A DNA stretch of 64,000 nt from an uncultured Verrucomicrobiota bacterium (GCA_903907925.1 CAIVQB010000133.1:1-64000); one strand, 5' to 3'. Numbered from the stretch's first letter, positions 23,811-31,762 are shown. A program made the numbers and translations. The notes: generated by a model not told the origin, from the sequence alone.

Positions 23811-24226
23811 AGGGCTATCTGCTCGATACCAACGTGGTGAGCGAACTTCGCAAGGGGCGTCGAATCGATGCCGGCGTGTCAGGATGGCTGGATGCCGTCG
23901 ACGACGAAACCTTGTTCCTGAGCGTCCTCGTCATCGGAGAGATTCGCAAAGGCATCGAACGGGTGCGTCCCACGGATTCGGCCAAGGCGCGAACCCTCGA
24001 GAACTGGCTCACCCGATTGGAACTGGGATACGGAGATCGTGTTTTTCCCGTCACTTCTGCGGTGGCCGATCAGTGGGGACGCCTCAGCGCCATCCGTCCC
24101 CTATCGGTCGTCGACGGCCTTTTGGCGGCCACCGCCATGGTCCATGACCTGACCCTTGTGACCCGCAATGGATCCGACGTTGCGCATACCGGGGTCGATT
24201 TACTCAATCCCTTTTCGGTGCACTGA
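23807..24226 (+). CDS. FitB/VapC-like PIN-domain toxin
   Basis: The 139-residue protein opens GYLLDTNVVSELRKGRR, the first acidic site of FitB-type PIN nucleases. It continues with LSVLVIGEIRKGIER (second acidic site), PLSVVDGLLAATAMVHDLTLVTRN (third site) and a short tail. The start codon is GTG, overlapping the antitoxin stop. The protein should be a metal-dependent RNase held silent by the FitA-like partner. A hairpin (CTTTTCGG/CTGAAAAG around TGCA) spans its stop codon at 24211-24230. Confidence 0.9.
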   Translation: MKGYLLDTNVVSELRKGRRIDAGVSGWLDAVDDETLFLSVLVIGEIRKGIERVRPTDSAKARTLENWLTRLELGYGDRVFPVTSAVADQWGRLSAIRPLSVVDGLLAATAMVHDLTLVTRNGSDVAHTGVDLLNPFSVH

Positions 24227-24230
24227 AAAG
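24211..24230. terminator. Hairpin over the toxin stop codon
   Basis: CTTTTCGG and CTGAAAAG pair over a TGCA loop, giving an 8-base stem with one G-T pair. The TGA stop lies within the right arm. Downstream is AAAAC rather than a T-run, so this is not a standard intrinsic terminator. It may protect the mRNA 3' end or mark the end of the toxin-antitoxin unit. Confidence 0.35.
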
Positions 24231-24662
24231 AAAACTTCACGCCAAGTGGCGATAGTCGGGTGGTTATAAAGGTCGACGGAGTGACGCTTTCGATTGAGGA
24301 GAAAGAGGCGATTTTTGACGGCTGTCAGTATGTCGGACGCATCGTTTTCCGGGTGTGGCTAATATCACGGATGCGGCGCGCTTTGGTGGCACCGACCCCA
24401 AAGCTCAACGTGTTCGTGGGTCGTCCGGCAATACCGCCGGGCGGATGCGTCAGCGAGGACGGAATCCATCCACCAAATCGGTGAAGTCGAATCCGCATCT
24501 CCCGTCGCGGACTGGGAGCGCCGCCCTCCTGGCGGCTTGGCGGTTCGAGTCGGTTTTGAAGGCTGGATGGATACACACAGGCCGGCATGAAGCCGGCGCT
24601 CCCGGTCCGGGAGGACTTGGCGGTTGCCATTCGGGCGGGTGGATGGTGTCCTACGCGTACGT
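24227..24662. repeat. Gene-free stretch with antitoxin scar and REP-like palindromes
   Basis: This 436-base spacer before the MFS gene holds the antitoxin remnant and two hairpins: GCCGCC/GGCGGC (loop CTCCT) at 24520-24536 and GCCGGC/GCCGGC (loop ATGAA) at 24581-24597. The flanks GACTGGGAGCG (24510-24520) and CGCTCCCGGTC (24597-24607) are near-perfect inverses, so the whole 24510-24607 block is a nested palindrome built from two REP-like units in opposite orientation. I see no convincing gene here; a 74-residue frame at 24260-24484 is antisense to the remnant. Confidence 0.55.
24325..24408 (-). pseudogene. Remnant of an antitoxin gene related to 23129-23362
   Basis: On the minus strand a 27-codon frame reads LSFGVGATKARRIRDISHTR and then stops early. 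It matches the first residues of the intact antitoxin MSFKVSATEARRIRSLAQHE closely, both in protein and in DNA. The start codon has decayed from ATG to TTG, the reading frame ends after about 27 codons, and no toxin follows. Upstream, at about 24425-24435, GGCAATACCGCC resembles the right half of the 23373-23389 operator. This is a degraded duplicate, or the scar of a lost module, about 1 kb from the living copy. Confidence 0.65.
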
Positions 24663-26378
24663 ATGAGTTCGCCTGCTGTGTCGTCCCGGCTATCACTGAC
24701 CGCCTGGCTGGTCATTGTCATCGCGGTGATCGGGTTTGCCTTCGATACCTACGAATTGTTGATGTTTCCGCTGATCGGCGGACCCGCGGTCGCCGAACTC
24801 CTGCAGGTGCCGGTCAACAATCCGGTGGTCACCGAGTGGCTGGGAAAGATGCTGTGGATCACCGCGCTCTGCGGCGGGATCTTCGGGTTGCTGGGGGGAT
24901 GGCTCACCGATCGGTTTGGCCGCCGGACCGTGCTCGCCGGCAGCATCGCGCTCTATTCGCTATCCCCGGCCTTTGCGGCTCTCAGCACCTCGGTGTTGCA
25001 ATTTACAATCTTCCGTTCGGCCACGTTTGTCGGAGTCTGCGTGGAGTTCGTCGCGGCCATCACCTGGCTGTCGGAACTGTTTCCCGACCGTAAACAGAAG
25101 GAAAAGGTGCTCGGTTGGACGCAGGCTTTTGCGTCCATCGGCGGATTGATGGTGACCGGTGTGAATGCCTGGGTGCTGGCGCATGCCAACGGACTTCCCG
25201 GTCTGCCGATCACCGAACCGTTCAACGCCCATGCGACTTGGCGGTACACGCTGCTGACCGGACTGATTCCCGCGCTTCCCATCGCATTGTTGCTGCCGTT
25301 TGTTCCCGAATCCCAGGCCTGGCTCGCCCGCCGCAAGGCCGGGACCCTGCGTCGGCCCAGCTTTGGTGAACTGTTCTCTCCCAGTCTCCGCCGGACCACG
25401 TTGATCACGGCCGGACTCTCCGCCTGCGCCTACGCCGCGGCGTTTGGCGCGCTCCAGGTCACTCCCACTCGCGTGGTTCCCGGACTGGCCGAACTGGCCC
25501 CGCAGCGGGCGTTGCTGAAACCGCTTCAGGACGAGGCGCTGCAGTTCAATCGACTCCTGCTGACGAATCAGCTCCCGGCCTTCCGTCAGGCGTTGGGTGA
25601 TGTTCCCGGATTGCAGGAATTGGCGGCCCGCCGGGTGCGGACCAAGCAGGCGATGGGACTGGCCCGGCGATCAATGGACAAACCCGGAACGACCGATCAG
25701 GCGAAAGATGCGTTCAAGACCCAGTTGACCGGCCTCACCAACACCCTCACCGGGCTCGATGCCAATCTCGCTGAAATCACCGCCAGTCATCCCGAGGCGC
25801 GCAAGGCGGTGCTGGATCGCGAAAAGACACTGGGTTTGCTGGCCGCCAACCGCGCCAAGCAGGAGCCGTCGGACGACATCATCAAGAAACGTGGCAACAC
25901 GATTCAGCTCTGGCAGGAAATGGGCGGACTCATCGGCCGGATCGCCCTGGCGTTGCTGCTGGCTTTATCGATTCGCCGCGGAGTTCTGTTGCGGATGTTC
26001 CTGGTGCCGGGACTGGTGATGTTCGCGCTGACCTATCTGAACCTTTACCAGTCGGCTCCCGAATTCTTTGCCTGGGGCATTGCCGCCTGCGGCTTCTTCA
26101 CCGTCGCTCAGTTCAGTTACATGGGTGAATTCCTGCCCAAAGTATTCCCGGTCCATCTTCGGGGAACGGGCGGCAGTTTCGCCACCAATGTCGGCGGACG
26201 AATGATCGGAACCTCTGCGGCGTTTCTGACCACTCAACTGGCAGCGAAGAATTTTTTCCCGGGGAACACGTTCGAACAGGTCGCGACCGCTGCGGGCATT
26301 GTCGGGACGGCGGTGTTCGCACTCGGATTGGTCCTCAGCTTCTTCCTGCCGGAACCGGTTGCGGCGGTGGAAGGCTGA
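24663..26378 (+). CDS. MFS transporter with a large helical insert
   Basis: The 571-residue protein is a sugar-porter-like MFS carrier. Signatures are FDTYELLMFPLIGG in the first helix, GGWLTDRFGRRTVLAGS in loop 2-3 and PEPVAAVEG at the C-terminus. After about residue 270, just beyond the seventh hydrophobic helix (LITAGLSACAYAAAFGAL), there is a polar, Lys/Glu/Gln-rich helical insert of about 140 residues (to about 412). It has heptad-like runs (FKTQLTGLTNTLTGLDANLA, LDREKTLGLLAANRAKQEP). MFS carriers normally have a short loop there. ATG 24663 is used; an in-frame ATG at 24624 adds 13 residues. The substrate is unknown. Confidence 0.85.
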   Translation: MSSPAVSSRLSLTAWLVIVIAVIGFAFDTYELLMFPLIGGPAVAELLQVPVNNPVVTEWLGKMLWITALCGGIFGLLGGWLTDRFGRRTVLAGSIALYSLSPAFAALSTSVLQFTIFRSATFVGVCVEFVAAITWLSELFPDRKQKEKVLGWTQAFASIGGLMVTGVNAWVLAHANGLPGLPITEPFNAHATWRYTLLTGLIPALPIALLLPFVPESQAWLARRKAGTLRRPSFGELFSPSLRRTTLITAGLSACAYAAAFGALQVTPTRVVPGLAELAPQRALLKPLQDEALQFNRLLLTNQLPAFRQALGDVPGLQELAARRVRTKQAMGLARRSMDKPGTTDQAKDAFKTQLTGLTNTLTGLDANLAEITASHPEARKAVLDREKTLGLLAANRAKQEPSDDIIKKRGNTIQLWQEMGGLIGRIALALLLALSIRRGVLLRMFLVPGLVMFALTYLNLYQSAPEFFAWGIAACGFFTVAQFSYMGEFLPKVFPVHLRGTGGSFATNVGGRMIGTSAAFLTTQLAAKNFFPGNTFEQVATAAGIVGTAVFALGLVLSFFLPEPVAAVEG

Positions 26379-26582
26379 GTTTGGGGCGTCTGAGGTGGAG
26401 AATCTGGAAGGCAGGAGAGCAGGAGGGACTGAAGACGGGAAAACGGGAAAACGAGCGAGGGGACAGTGATCCCTTGGGTGTGGAGTGGGGAACCGACGAG
26501 ACCGGAGCGCTGGCATCCTGCCGGCGAGTTGGATCCAAACTGACGTAAAAGGCCGGCTGAAGGCGAGACTCCGGGCGGGGCG
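26379..26582. repeat. Convergent spacer with a REP-like hairpin and a short tandem repeat
   Basis: This 204-base spacer contains a GCTGGC/GCCGGC hairpin with loop ATCCT at 26509-26525, preceded by ACCGGAGC. It is the same unit type as the palindromes at 24510-24607. There is also a short tandem repeat GGGAAAACGGGAAAACG at about 26438-26454. The hairpin may end transcription of the convergent MFS and oxidoreductase genes. I see no gene here. Confidence 0.45.
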
Positions 26583-27764
26583 TCACACTCGGATTTTGCG
26601 CACCCACTGCTGATTGGCTTCCCAGTAGGTTGCTTTGTTTTTCATCGAAGGATCGTCAGCGGCCGGCTGGATGCGGCCGTCGGCGTCGGTCGCCCGGGAG
26701 ACGATGGTGTGATCGCCGGGCGTCGGGTCAGCCCAGTCGAAATGCCAGAAGGACCAGTTGAATTTCGCCTGAACGCCATGCGCCGGCTTTTTCTCCAGAA
26801 CGGCGGGCCGCCACGGACCGTCATCGATCCGCACTTCCACCGCGCTCAACGGAGTTCCATCGCTCCACGCGGCACCGCTGATGTGCAATCCACCGCCGGG
26901 TCGGCGCACGACGCGCGCGGTCACCGATTTGACGCAGAGGTTGCAGACACTGGTTTCGCGCCAGAGCGGCGCGGGATCGCCGACTTCTTCGCCGCGGAGG
27001 GTCACGTATTCGCGAGCCATCCACTTTCCCATGAACCGGCGGTCGAGGACTTCGACACGGCGCAGCCATTTGACCCAGGCGATGCCGAACCAGCCCGGGA
27101 CCACCAACCGGAGCGGGAAGCCGTGGGCCGCGCCGAGGGGCTCGCCATTCATCGCCCAGGCAAGCAGCACTTCATCGCGCAGCGCGTGTTCGAGGGTGAG
27201 ACTGCGGGCGAAGTGTTGGGGGAAATCCTTCTCGCGAATCTTCTCCACCTTTTCATCGGTGCCGTAAAACACCACCTCCTCGGAACGTTTCATCAGGCCG
27301 AGTTCTTTCAACAATGGTCCCAGCGGGGTGCCGGTCCAGCGGATGTTCCCACAGGCTCCGGCGAATCCGGGGTTGGAGCCGTTGCCGCCACATTCCAGAA
27401 GAGCGTTGATGGATCGGTTGGGGCGTTTCTGGAGATCGGCCAAGGTCAGCGTGACCGGTTTTCGAAGGTAGCCGGCAAATTCCACCTTCCAATCCGCGGG
27501 CTGGGTCGCGGGATCGATTTTCGGACGGGGATAATGGGTGACCTCGTAGAGATCGGCCGAGTCGGTGATCCAGTTCTGGAGTTTGGCCCAGCGCAGCATC
27601 GGGCGCTTGGCGTCGTAGGGCTGGGGATCGAGAAACGGAATCAGCTCCTCCTGCGTGCCCGGTTCGAGCCCGAACGCGGCCAGCGGACGGCTCGCCAGGG
27701 TGTACGCGGCGAGGGCGACGGATCCGCGCAGCAGGTCGCGTCGGGAAAGGGCGGGAGACGACAT
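26583..27764 (-). CDS. Tat-exported molybdopterin-dependent oxidoreductase (sulfite oxidase family)
   Basis: The 393-residue protein starts with a twin-arginine signal (SRRDLLRGSVALAAYTLA), so it folds in the cytoplasm with its cofactor and acts in the periplasm. The molybdopterin domain has ALLECGGNGSNP with the Mo-ligand Cys125, GTPLGPLLKELGL, GAAHGFPLRLVVPGWFGIAW and VKWLRRVEVLDR. A C-terminal Ig-like dimerisation domain follows (ISGAAWSDGTPLSAVEVRIDDG). This is the layout of sulfite oxidase and SorA-type dehydrogenases. No cytochrome partner gene is adjacent. It is divergent from the glutaredoxin-like gene, with 138 bases between starts. Confidence 0.92.
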   Translation of the reverse strand: MSSPALSRRDLLRGSVALAAYTLASRPLAAFGLEPGTQEELIPFLDPQPYDAKRPMLRWAKLQNWITDSADLYEVTHYPRPKIDPATQPADWKVEFAGYLRKPVTLTLADLQKRPNRSINALLECGGNGSNPGFAGACGNIRWTGTPLGPLLKELGLMKRSEEVVFYGTDEKVEKIREKDFPQHFARSLTLEHALRDEVLLAWAMNGEPLGAAHGFPLRLVVPGWFGIAWVKWLRRVEVLDRRFMGKWMAREYVTLRGEEVGDPAPLWRETSVCNLCVKSVTARVVRRPGGGLHISGAAWSDGTPLSAVEVRIDDGPWRPAVLEKKPAHGVQAKFNWSFWHFDWADPTPGDHTIVSRATDADGRIQPAADDPSMKNKATYWEANQQWVRKIRV

Positions 27765-27902
27765 GAACGAAGAGTGAGGGCGGAACCCGGGGATTCAATC
27801 CGGGAATTGTCCCGCGCGGTTGCGGATGAATGGCGAATTCTTCCCGAGGTTGGTCCTCTGGTCGCTTGCCACGGCCGTCCGGTGTGTCAACTTCCGACCG
27901 CC

Positions 27903-28265
27903 ATGTCCGAGACCGTCACCCCCCCGAAGATCGTCGCCTACCTCAAGCCCTCGTGTGGATGGAGCGGTGGCGTCCGCGCTGTGTTCAAGAAGTACAACCT
28001 CGCCTACGAGGATCGCGACATCATCAATGTCCCGGAGAATTTTCAGGAGATGGTTGAGAAAACCGGCCAGACCCGGCAGCCGACCATCGAAATCAACGGC
28101 CGCATGCTGGCCGATGTGAGCGGTGAGGAAGTGGAAGCCTGGATGCTGGAGAACGGCATCGTGAGTCCGAACGCGACGGTTCCCGAGGTTCCTATCAATC
28201 AGCCCTGCGCCAACGAAATGCCTGGCGCATCCGCCGAGCCCGCGCCGATGTCATTCCGACGTTAA
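27903..28265 (+). CDS. Glutaredoxin-like protein, monothiol CGWS type
   Basis: The 120-residue protein has a thioredoxin fold: PKIVAYLKPSCGWSGGVRAV, then YNLAYEDRDIINVPENFQEM, the cis-Pro loop in TRQPTIEING and LADVSGEEVEAWM. The active-site motif is Cys18-Gly-Trp-Ser21 instead of CPYC, so only one cysteine remains, as in monothiol glutaredoxins, although their usual motif is CGFS. A 35-residue Pro-rich tail with one more Cys extends beyond the fold. It is the first of three closely spaced plus-strand genes (Grx-like, GNAT, AlkA-like). Iron-sulfur transfer or thiol exchange are both possible. Confidence 0.82.
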   Translation: MSETVTPPKIVAYLKPSCGWSGGVRAVFKKYNLAYEDRDIINVPENFQEMVEKTGQTRQPTIEINGRMLADVSGEEVEAWMLENGIVSPNATVPEVPINQPCANEMPGASAEPAPMSFRR

Positions 28266-28283
28266 CATCACCGGACCGGCCTT

Positions 28284-28820
28284 TTGAGTTCGCAGCCGCC
28301 ATCCACCGGTCGGCCTGCCGGACTTGTTCTGCGGTCGGCGTGCGTCGATGATGTCCCGGTGATTCTGGGCTTCATCCGGGCACTGGCGGAGTACGAGAAA
28401 CTGCTACACGAGGTGGTGGCCACCGAGGAAACGTTGCGCACGCAGCTCTTCGGACCGTCACCCCGGGCGGAGGTGCTTCTGGCGGAGATCGACGACCAAC
28501 CCGCCGGGTTCGCCCTGTTTTTCCACAACTTCTCCACCTTCCTTTCGCGGCCGGGCATTTATCTGGAGGACCTGTTTGTCCTTCCGGAATTCCGGGCGAG
28601 GGGAATTGGAAAAAGCCTCCTGCAGGAATTGGCGCGGCTGGCGAAGGTTCGCGGATGCGGCCGGTTTGAGTGGACGGTACTCGATTGGAACACTCCGAGC
28701 ATCCGGTTCTATGAATCATTGGGAGCACAACCGATGAACCAGTGGCGTTTGATGCGAGTGACCGGTGACGCTCTGGACCGATTGGCCGAGCAGGCGAACC
28801 CACCGCCGGCGCGCCCTTGA
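28284..28820 (+). CDS. GNAT family N-acetyltransferase
   Basis: The 178-residue protein has the GNAT fold with AGFALFFHNFSTFLSRPGIY, the strand LEDLFVLPEFRARGIGKSLL that binds acetyl-CoA (R-x-x-G-x-G/A pattern) and FEWTVLDWNTPSIRFYESLG. The order IYLEDLFV and WNTPSIRFYESLGA matches the spermidine/diamine acetyltransferase branch (SAT1-like). The start used is TTG 28284, the only reasonable codon giving the full first strand; this is uncertain. It ends 16 bases before the glycosylase gene, suggesting co-transcription. The polyamine preference is an inference from the motif. Confidence 0.85.
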   Translation: MSSQPPSTGRPAGLVLRSACVDDVPVILGFIRALAEYEKLLHEVVATEETLRTQLFGPSPRAEVLLAEIDDQPAGFALFFHNFSTFLSRPGIYLEDLFVLPEFRARGIGKSLLQELARLAKVRGCGRFEWTVLDWNTPSIRFYESLGAQPMNQWRLMRVTGDALDRLAEQANPPPARP

Positions 28821-28836
28821 ACACCGACTGAATCTC

Positions 28837-29607
28837 ATGACTCCGGAAGCCCACGCCCATTTGTCACAGGTTGATCCTGTGTTCCGCCGGTTGATCGAAA
28901 GTGTTGGGCTCTGTCCGCTCAAACCCGACCGGCGACGCTCGCCGTTTGAGGCGCTGGTCCGGGCGGTGGCGCATCAACAACTCAATGGCACCGCGGCGGA
29001 AACCATCCTCGGCCGTTTTCTGGCCCTGTTTCCGGCCGGCCGTTTTCCCGAACCCGACGAGGTCCTGGCGGTGCCCGATGAGGCGATCCGCGCGGCGGGA
29101 TTCTCGCGGGCGAAACTGGCGGCCATCCGTGACATCGCCACCAAGGCTGCGGCTGGGATCGTCCCGCACCGTCGCGATCTGGCGAAGTTGCCCGATGAAG
29201 AGATTGTGGTCCGATTGACCGAATGCCGTGGGGTGGGTCGCTGGACGGTCGAGATGTTCCTGATGTTCACACTGGGGCGACAAGACGTCCTTCCGGTCGA
29301 TGACTTCGGCGTACGGAACGGGTTTCGACTGGCCTACGGGTTGGCAGAAATGCCGAGCGCGAAGGAATTAATGGCGGCCGGTGAATCGTGGCGACCGCAT
29401 CGGACCACTGCCAGTTGGTATCTATGGCGCGCCGTTGATCTCGCGAAGGAAGCGGCGCAGAAGGCAAAGCCGGAGAAGGTGCGAAAATCCGCACCCAAAG
29501 AACCGTTGGCAAAGAAAACGGGAGTGAAGAAGACACCGCCCAAGAAACCGGCTCCACTCAAACGCGCGAAGGCGGGTTCGAAGCGGCCAGGTGGCGCGTC
29601 AAAGTAA
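28837..29607 (+). CDS. DNA-3-methyladenine glycosylase (AlkA-like, HhH-GPD family)
   Basis: This 256-residue enzyme removes alkylated bases from DNA. It has the HhH-GPD fold: AHQQLNGTAAETILGRF, the helix-hairpin-helix CRGVGRWTVEMFLM, and LPVDDFGVRNGF with the catalytic Asp in the pair 155-156. WRPHRTTASWYLWRA closes the fold. After residue 210 there is a Lys/Pro/Ala-rich tail (KKTGVKKTPPKKPAPLKRAK) of about 45 residues, beyond the core, similar to histone-like tails. The ATG at 28837 fits the conserved N-terminus. The 3' end overlaps the opposite-strand rsmA gene by 50 bases. Confidence 0.9.
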   Translation: MTPEAHAHLSQVDPVFRRLIESVGLCPLKPDRRRSPFEALVRAVAHQQLNGTAAETILGRFLALFPAGRFPEPDEVLAVPDEAIRAAGFSRAKLAAIRDIATKAAAGIVPHRRDLAKLPDEEIVVRLTECRGVGRWTVEMFLMFTLGRQDVLPVDDFGVRNGFRLAYGLAEMPSAKELMAAGESWRPHRTTASWYLWRAVDLAKEAAQKAKPEKVRKSAPKEPLAKKTGVKKTPPKKPAPLKRAKAGSKRPGGASK

Positions 29608-30406
29608 CGAAACGGTCGAGGCCGATTTCCTCGGCACGCGCGGTCGGGGCGATTCCAGCGACGGCAAAGCCCGCCAGCAACGACTCTTCCGACCAGGCGG
29701 TCCGCAGTTGCTTGAGCATCATCTTGCGACGCTGCGAGAAACCCAGTTTGACCAAACGAACGAACAAGGTGCGGCCCGCTGCATCCAATGCCTCGGGAGC
29801 GCGCCGCTTGAGCGTGACGCAGGCGGATTCGACATCCGGCGCCGGGAAAAAACATCCGGCCGGAATGGAAAACGATCCGGCGGGATCGTAGCGCATTTGC
29901 AGCAGGAGGCTGAGCAATCCGTAGTGCTCCGTGCCGGGTCCGGCGGTGATCCGTTGCACGACCTCGCGCTGAAGGGTTGCCACGAGGCGGTCAGGCGCGT
30001 GTTCGGTCAGGGCCAGTTCGACGAGGATGGGTGAGCCGACCGAATAGGGCAGGTTGGAGACCAGCTTCCAGCCGGTCCAATCGCGCGGTGCGCCGTCCTT
30101 CAACCACTCCAGCGCATCGGCATGGAGGAGTTCAAAATGAGGTTCGCCGGCGAATCGTTCGCGCAAGACCTCGACTAGGCGCAGGTCTTTTTCCACCGCC
30201 AAAACCGAGCCGCTGTTCTTGAGCAGCAACTCCGTCAACGGCCCGAGTCCGGGGCCGATTTCGAGAACGCGATCGCCGGACTGGAGGTCCGCAGCGGCGA
30301 CGATGCGACGCAACTGGTTTCCATCGTGGAGGAAATTCTGGCCGAGCGAACGGGTTAATTGGATGCCGCGGCCGTCCAGCCATTGCCGCATTTCGGTGAG
30401 CGTCAT
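29558..30406 (-). CDS. rsmA: 16S rRNA dimethyladenosine transferase
   Basis: RsmA (KsgA) dimethylates two adjacent adenines near the 3' end of 16S rRNA, a late step of small-subunit assembly. The 282-residue protein has SLGQNFLHDGNQLRRIV, the SAM loop VLEIGPGLGPLT, the acidic residue in LAVEKDLRL, and the catalytic VSNLPYSVGSPI. The C-terminal all-helical domain is present (FVRLVKLGFSQRRKMMLKQL). ATG 30406 overlaps the upstream aminotransferase stop by four bases. It is the last gene of a queE-aminotransferase-rsmA unit. The end overlaps the convergent alkA-like gene. Confidence 0.95.
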   Translation of the reverse strand: MTLTEMRQWLDGRGIQLTRSLGQNFLHDGNQLRRIVAAADLQSGDRVLEIGPGLGPLTELLLKNSGSVLAVEKDLRLVEVLRERFAGEPHFELLHADALEWLKDGAPRDWTGWKLVSNLPYSVGSPILVELALTEHAPDRLVATLQREVVQRITAGPGTEHYGLLSLLLQMRYDPAGSFSIPAGCFFPAPDVESACVTLKRRAPEALDAAGRTLFVRLVKLGFSQRRKMMLKQLRTAWSEESLLAGFAVAGIAPTARAEEIGLDRFVTLTRHLAASNPPSRV

Positions 30407-31746
30407 GGCGCAATCCGCTTCAGCGCGGAATCGAGTTCGCCGAGGGTCCGTTTCAATTGCGCCACGGTCAGGGTGAGTGGCGGGGTGAAGCTGACCACGT
30501 TGGAATGTTCGCCCTCGGGCAGGACGATGAAGCCGCGGTGCAGCAGCGCCTTCATCACGGAGATGCTTTCGTGCGTGGCCGGTTTGCCATCGGGATGCTG
30601 CAACTCGAGTCCCGCCATCAGTCCGATACCGCGGGGTGAACGGCGAATGCGCCCTGCGCGGCCGGCGATAGTTTCGAGTCCCGTGAGCAACACCGCCCCA
30701 AGTGTCGCCGCCGTTTCGACCAGTCCGCGGTCGGCGATTTCGCGGAGTTGCGCCAGGGCCATCGCGCATCCGACGGGATGCCCGAGATAGGTGCTGGTGT
30801 GGATGGCCTCACCCGTCGAGGCCGGCCAGGCGCGATCCATGACATCGGCTCGGCCCACGCAGGCGCTGAGCGGGAATCCGCCGGTCAACGCCTTGCCCAG
30901 ACAGATCACATCGGGACTCACGCCCGAATGTTCGCAGGCGAACCAACGACCCGTTCGGCCAAACCCGGTGTAGATCTCGTCGACGATCAATAGCGCGCCG
31001 AACTCATCGGCCAATCGCCGGAGGAGCGGCAGGAATCCTAGGGGCGGGATGTGGATGCCGTTACGGGCCTGGACGGGTTCGACGAGGATGGCTCCGACCT
31101 TGTGTTTGCCGAACAGCCGGCGGATCTCGGCTTCGGATTTGGTGAGATCCTGCGGGGCGTTTGCTGATGGACCGGGATAGCTGGCGAAGCGCCCGAACTG
31201 CCGGAGCTGATCCAGAAACGCGCCGCGGAAATGGTCGCGGTGGGTGGCATTCAACGCGCCGTAGCCGAGTCCATGATAGCCGCCGGTGAAGGCGATGATG
31301 TCCGGTTTTCCGGTGGCGAGGCGGGCCGTCTTGAGTGCCATTTCAACCGCCTCCGAACCCGAGGTGCCGAAAATGGTTTTTCCGGTGAACGATTGTTTTC
31401 GGGATGTACGGCGGGAACCCGTGGCCCCGGTCCAGCGTTCAAATGTTATTGCGGACAGCGCCCGGGCGAGAAGGGCCTTGAGCGGATGGGGATGAACATC
31501 ACCCATGGCGTGGAGCAGGGTGGACATCTGCCGGGCACCGGCCCGCACCACGCGCGGATTCGAATGGCCGGCCGCGGCCACACCGAATGCGGCCGTGAGA
31601 TCGAGGTAGCGGCGTCCTTCGGCGTCCCAGACGTGGTTGCCCTGCGCGCGGGTCCACACGATGGGCCACGAACCGTCGGCTTCCATGAAGGTGACGTTGC
31701 GCGATTCGAAGCGGCGCAGGAGATCCAGGGTCTCGGCAGAATTCAT
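30403..31746 (-). CDS. Class III pyridoxal-phosphate aminotransferase
   Basis: The 447-residue protein has the acetylornithine/GABA aminotransferase fold. IFGTSGSEAVEMALKTAR binds the PLP phosphate, FTGGYHGLGYGALNAT is the glycine-rich loop, and LLIVDEIYTGFGRTG carries the ring Asp. The PLP-binding Lys is in CLGKALTGGFPLS. The natural substrate cannot be told; candidates are omega-amino acids or diamines. The start used is ATG 31746; a GTG at 31773 would add nine residues overlapping queE. It lies between queE and rsmA, which says little about function because both are housekeeping genes. Confidence 0.9.
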   Translation of the reverse strand: MNSAETLDLLRRFESRNVTFMEADGSWPIVWTRAQGNHVWDAEGRRYLDLTAAFGVAAAGHSNPRVVRAGARQMSTLLHAMGDVHPHPLKALLARALSAITFERWTGATGSRRTSRKQSFTGKTIFGTSGSEAVEMALKTARLATGKPDIIAFTGGYHGLGYGALNATHRDHFRGAFLDQLRQFGRFASYPGPSANAPQDLTKSEAEIRRLFGKHKVGAILVEPVQARNGIHIPPLGFLPLLRRLADEFGALLIVDEIYTGFGRTGRWFACEHSGVSPDVICLGKALTGGFPLSACVGRADVMDRAWPASTGEAIHTSTYLGHPVGCAMALAQLREIADRGLVETAATLGAVLLTGLETIAGRAGRIRRSPRGIGLMAGLELQHPDGKPATHESISVMKALLHRGFIVLPEGEHSNVVSFTPPLTLTVAQLKRTLGELDSALKRIAP

Positions 31747-31762
31747 GCGGCGGGCGGTGAGA

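Noticed and set aside
24260..24484. A 74-codon plus-strand frame before the MFS gene
   Set aside because: It runs antisense over the antitoxin remnant and has no ribosome-binding site or family resemblance; the matching strand is the minus one.
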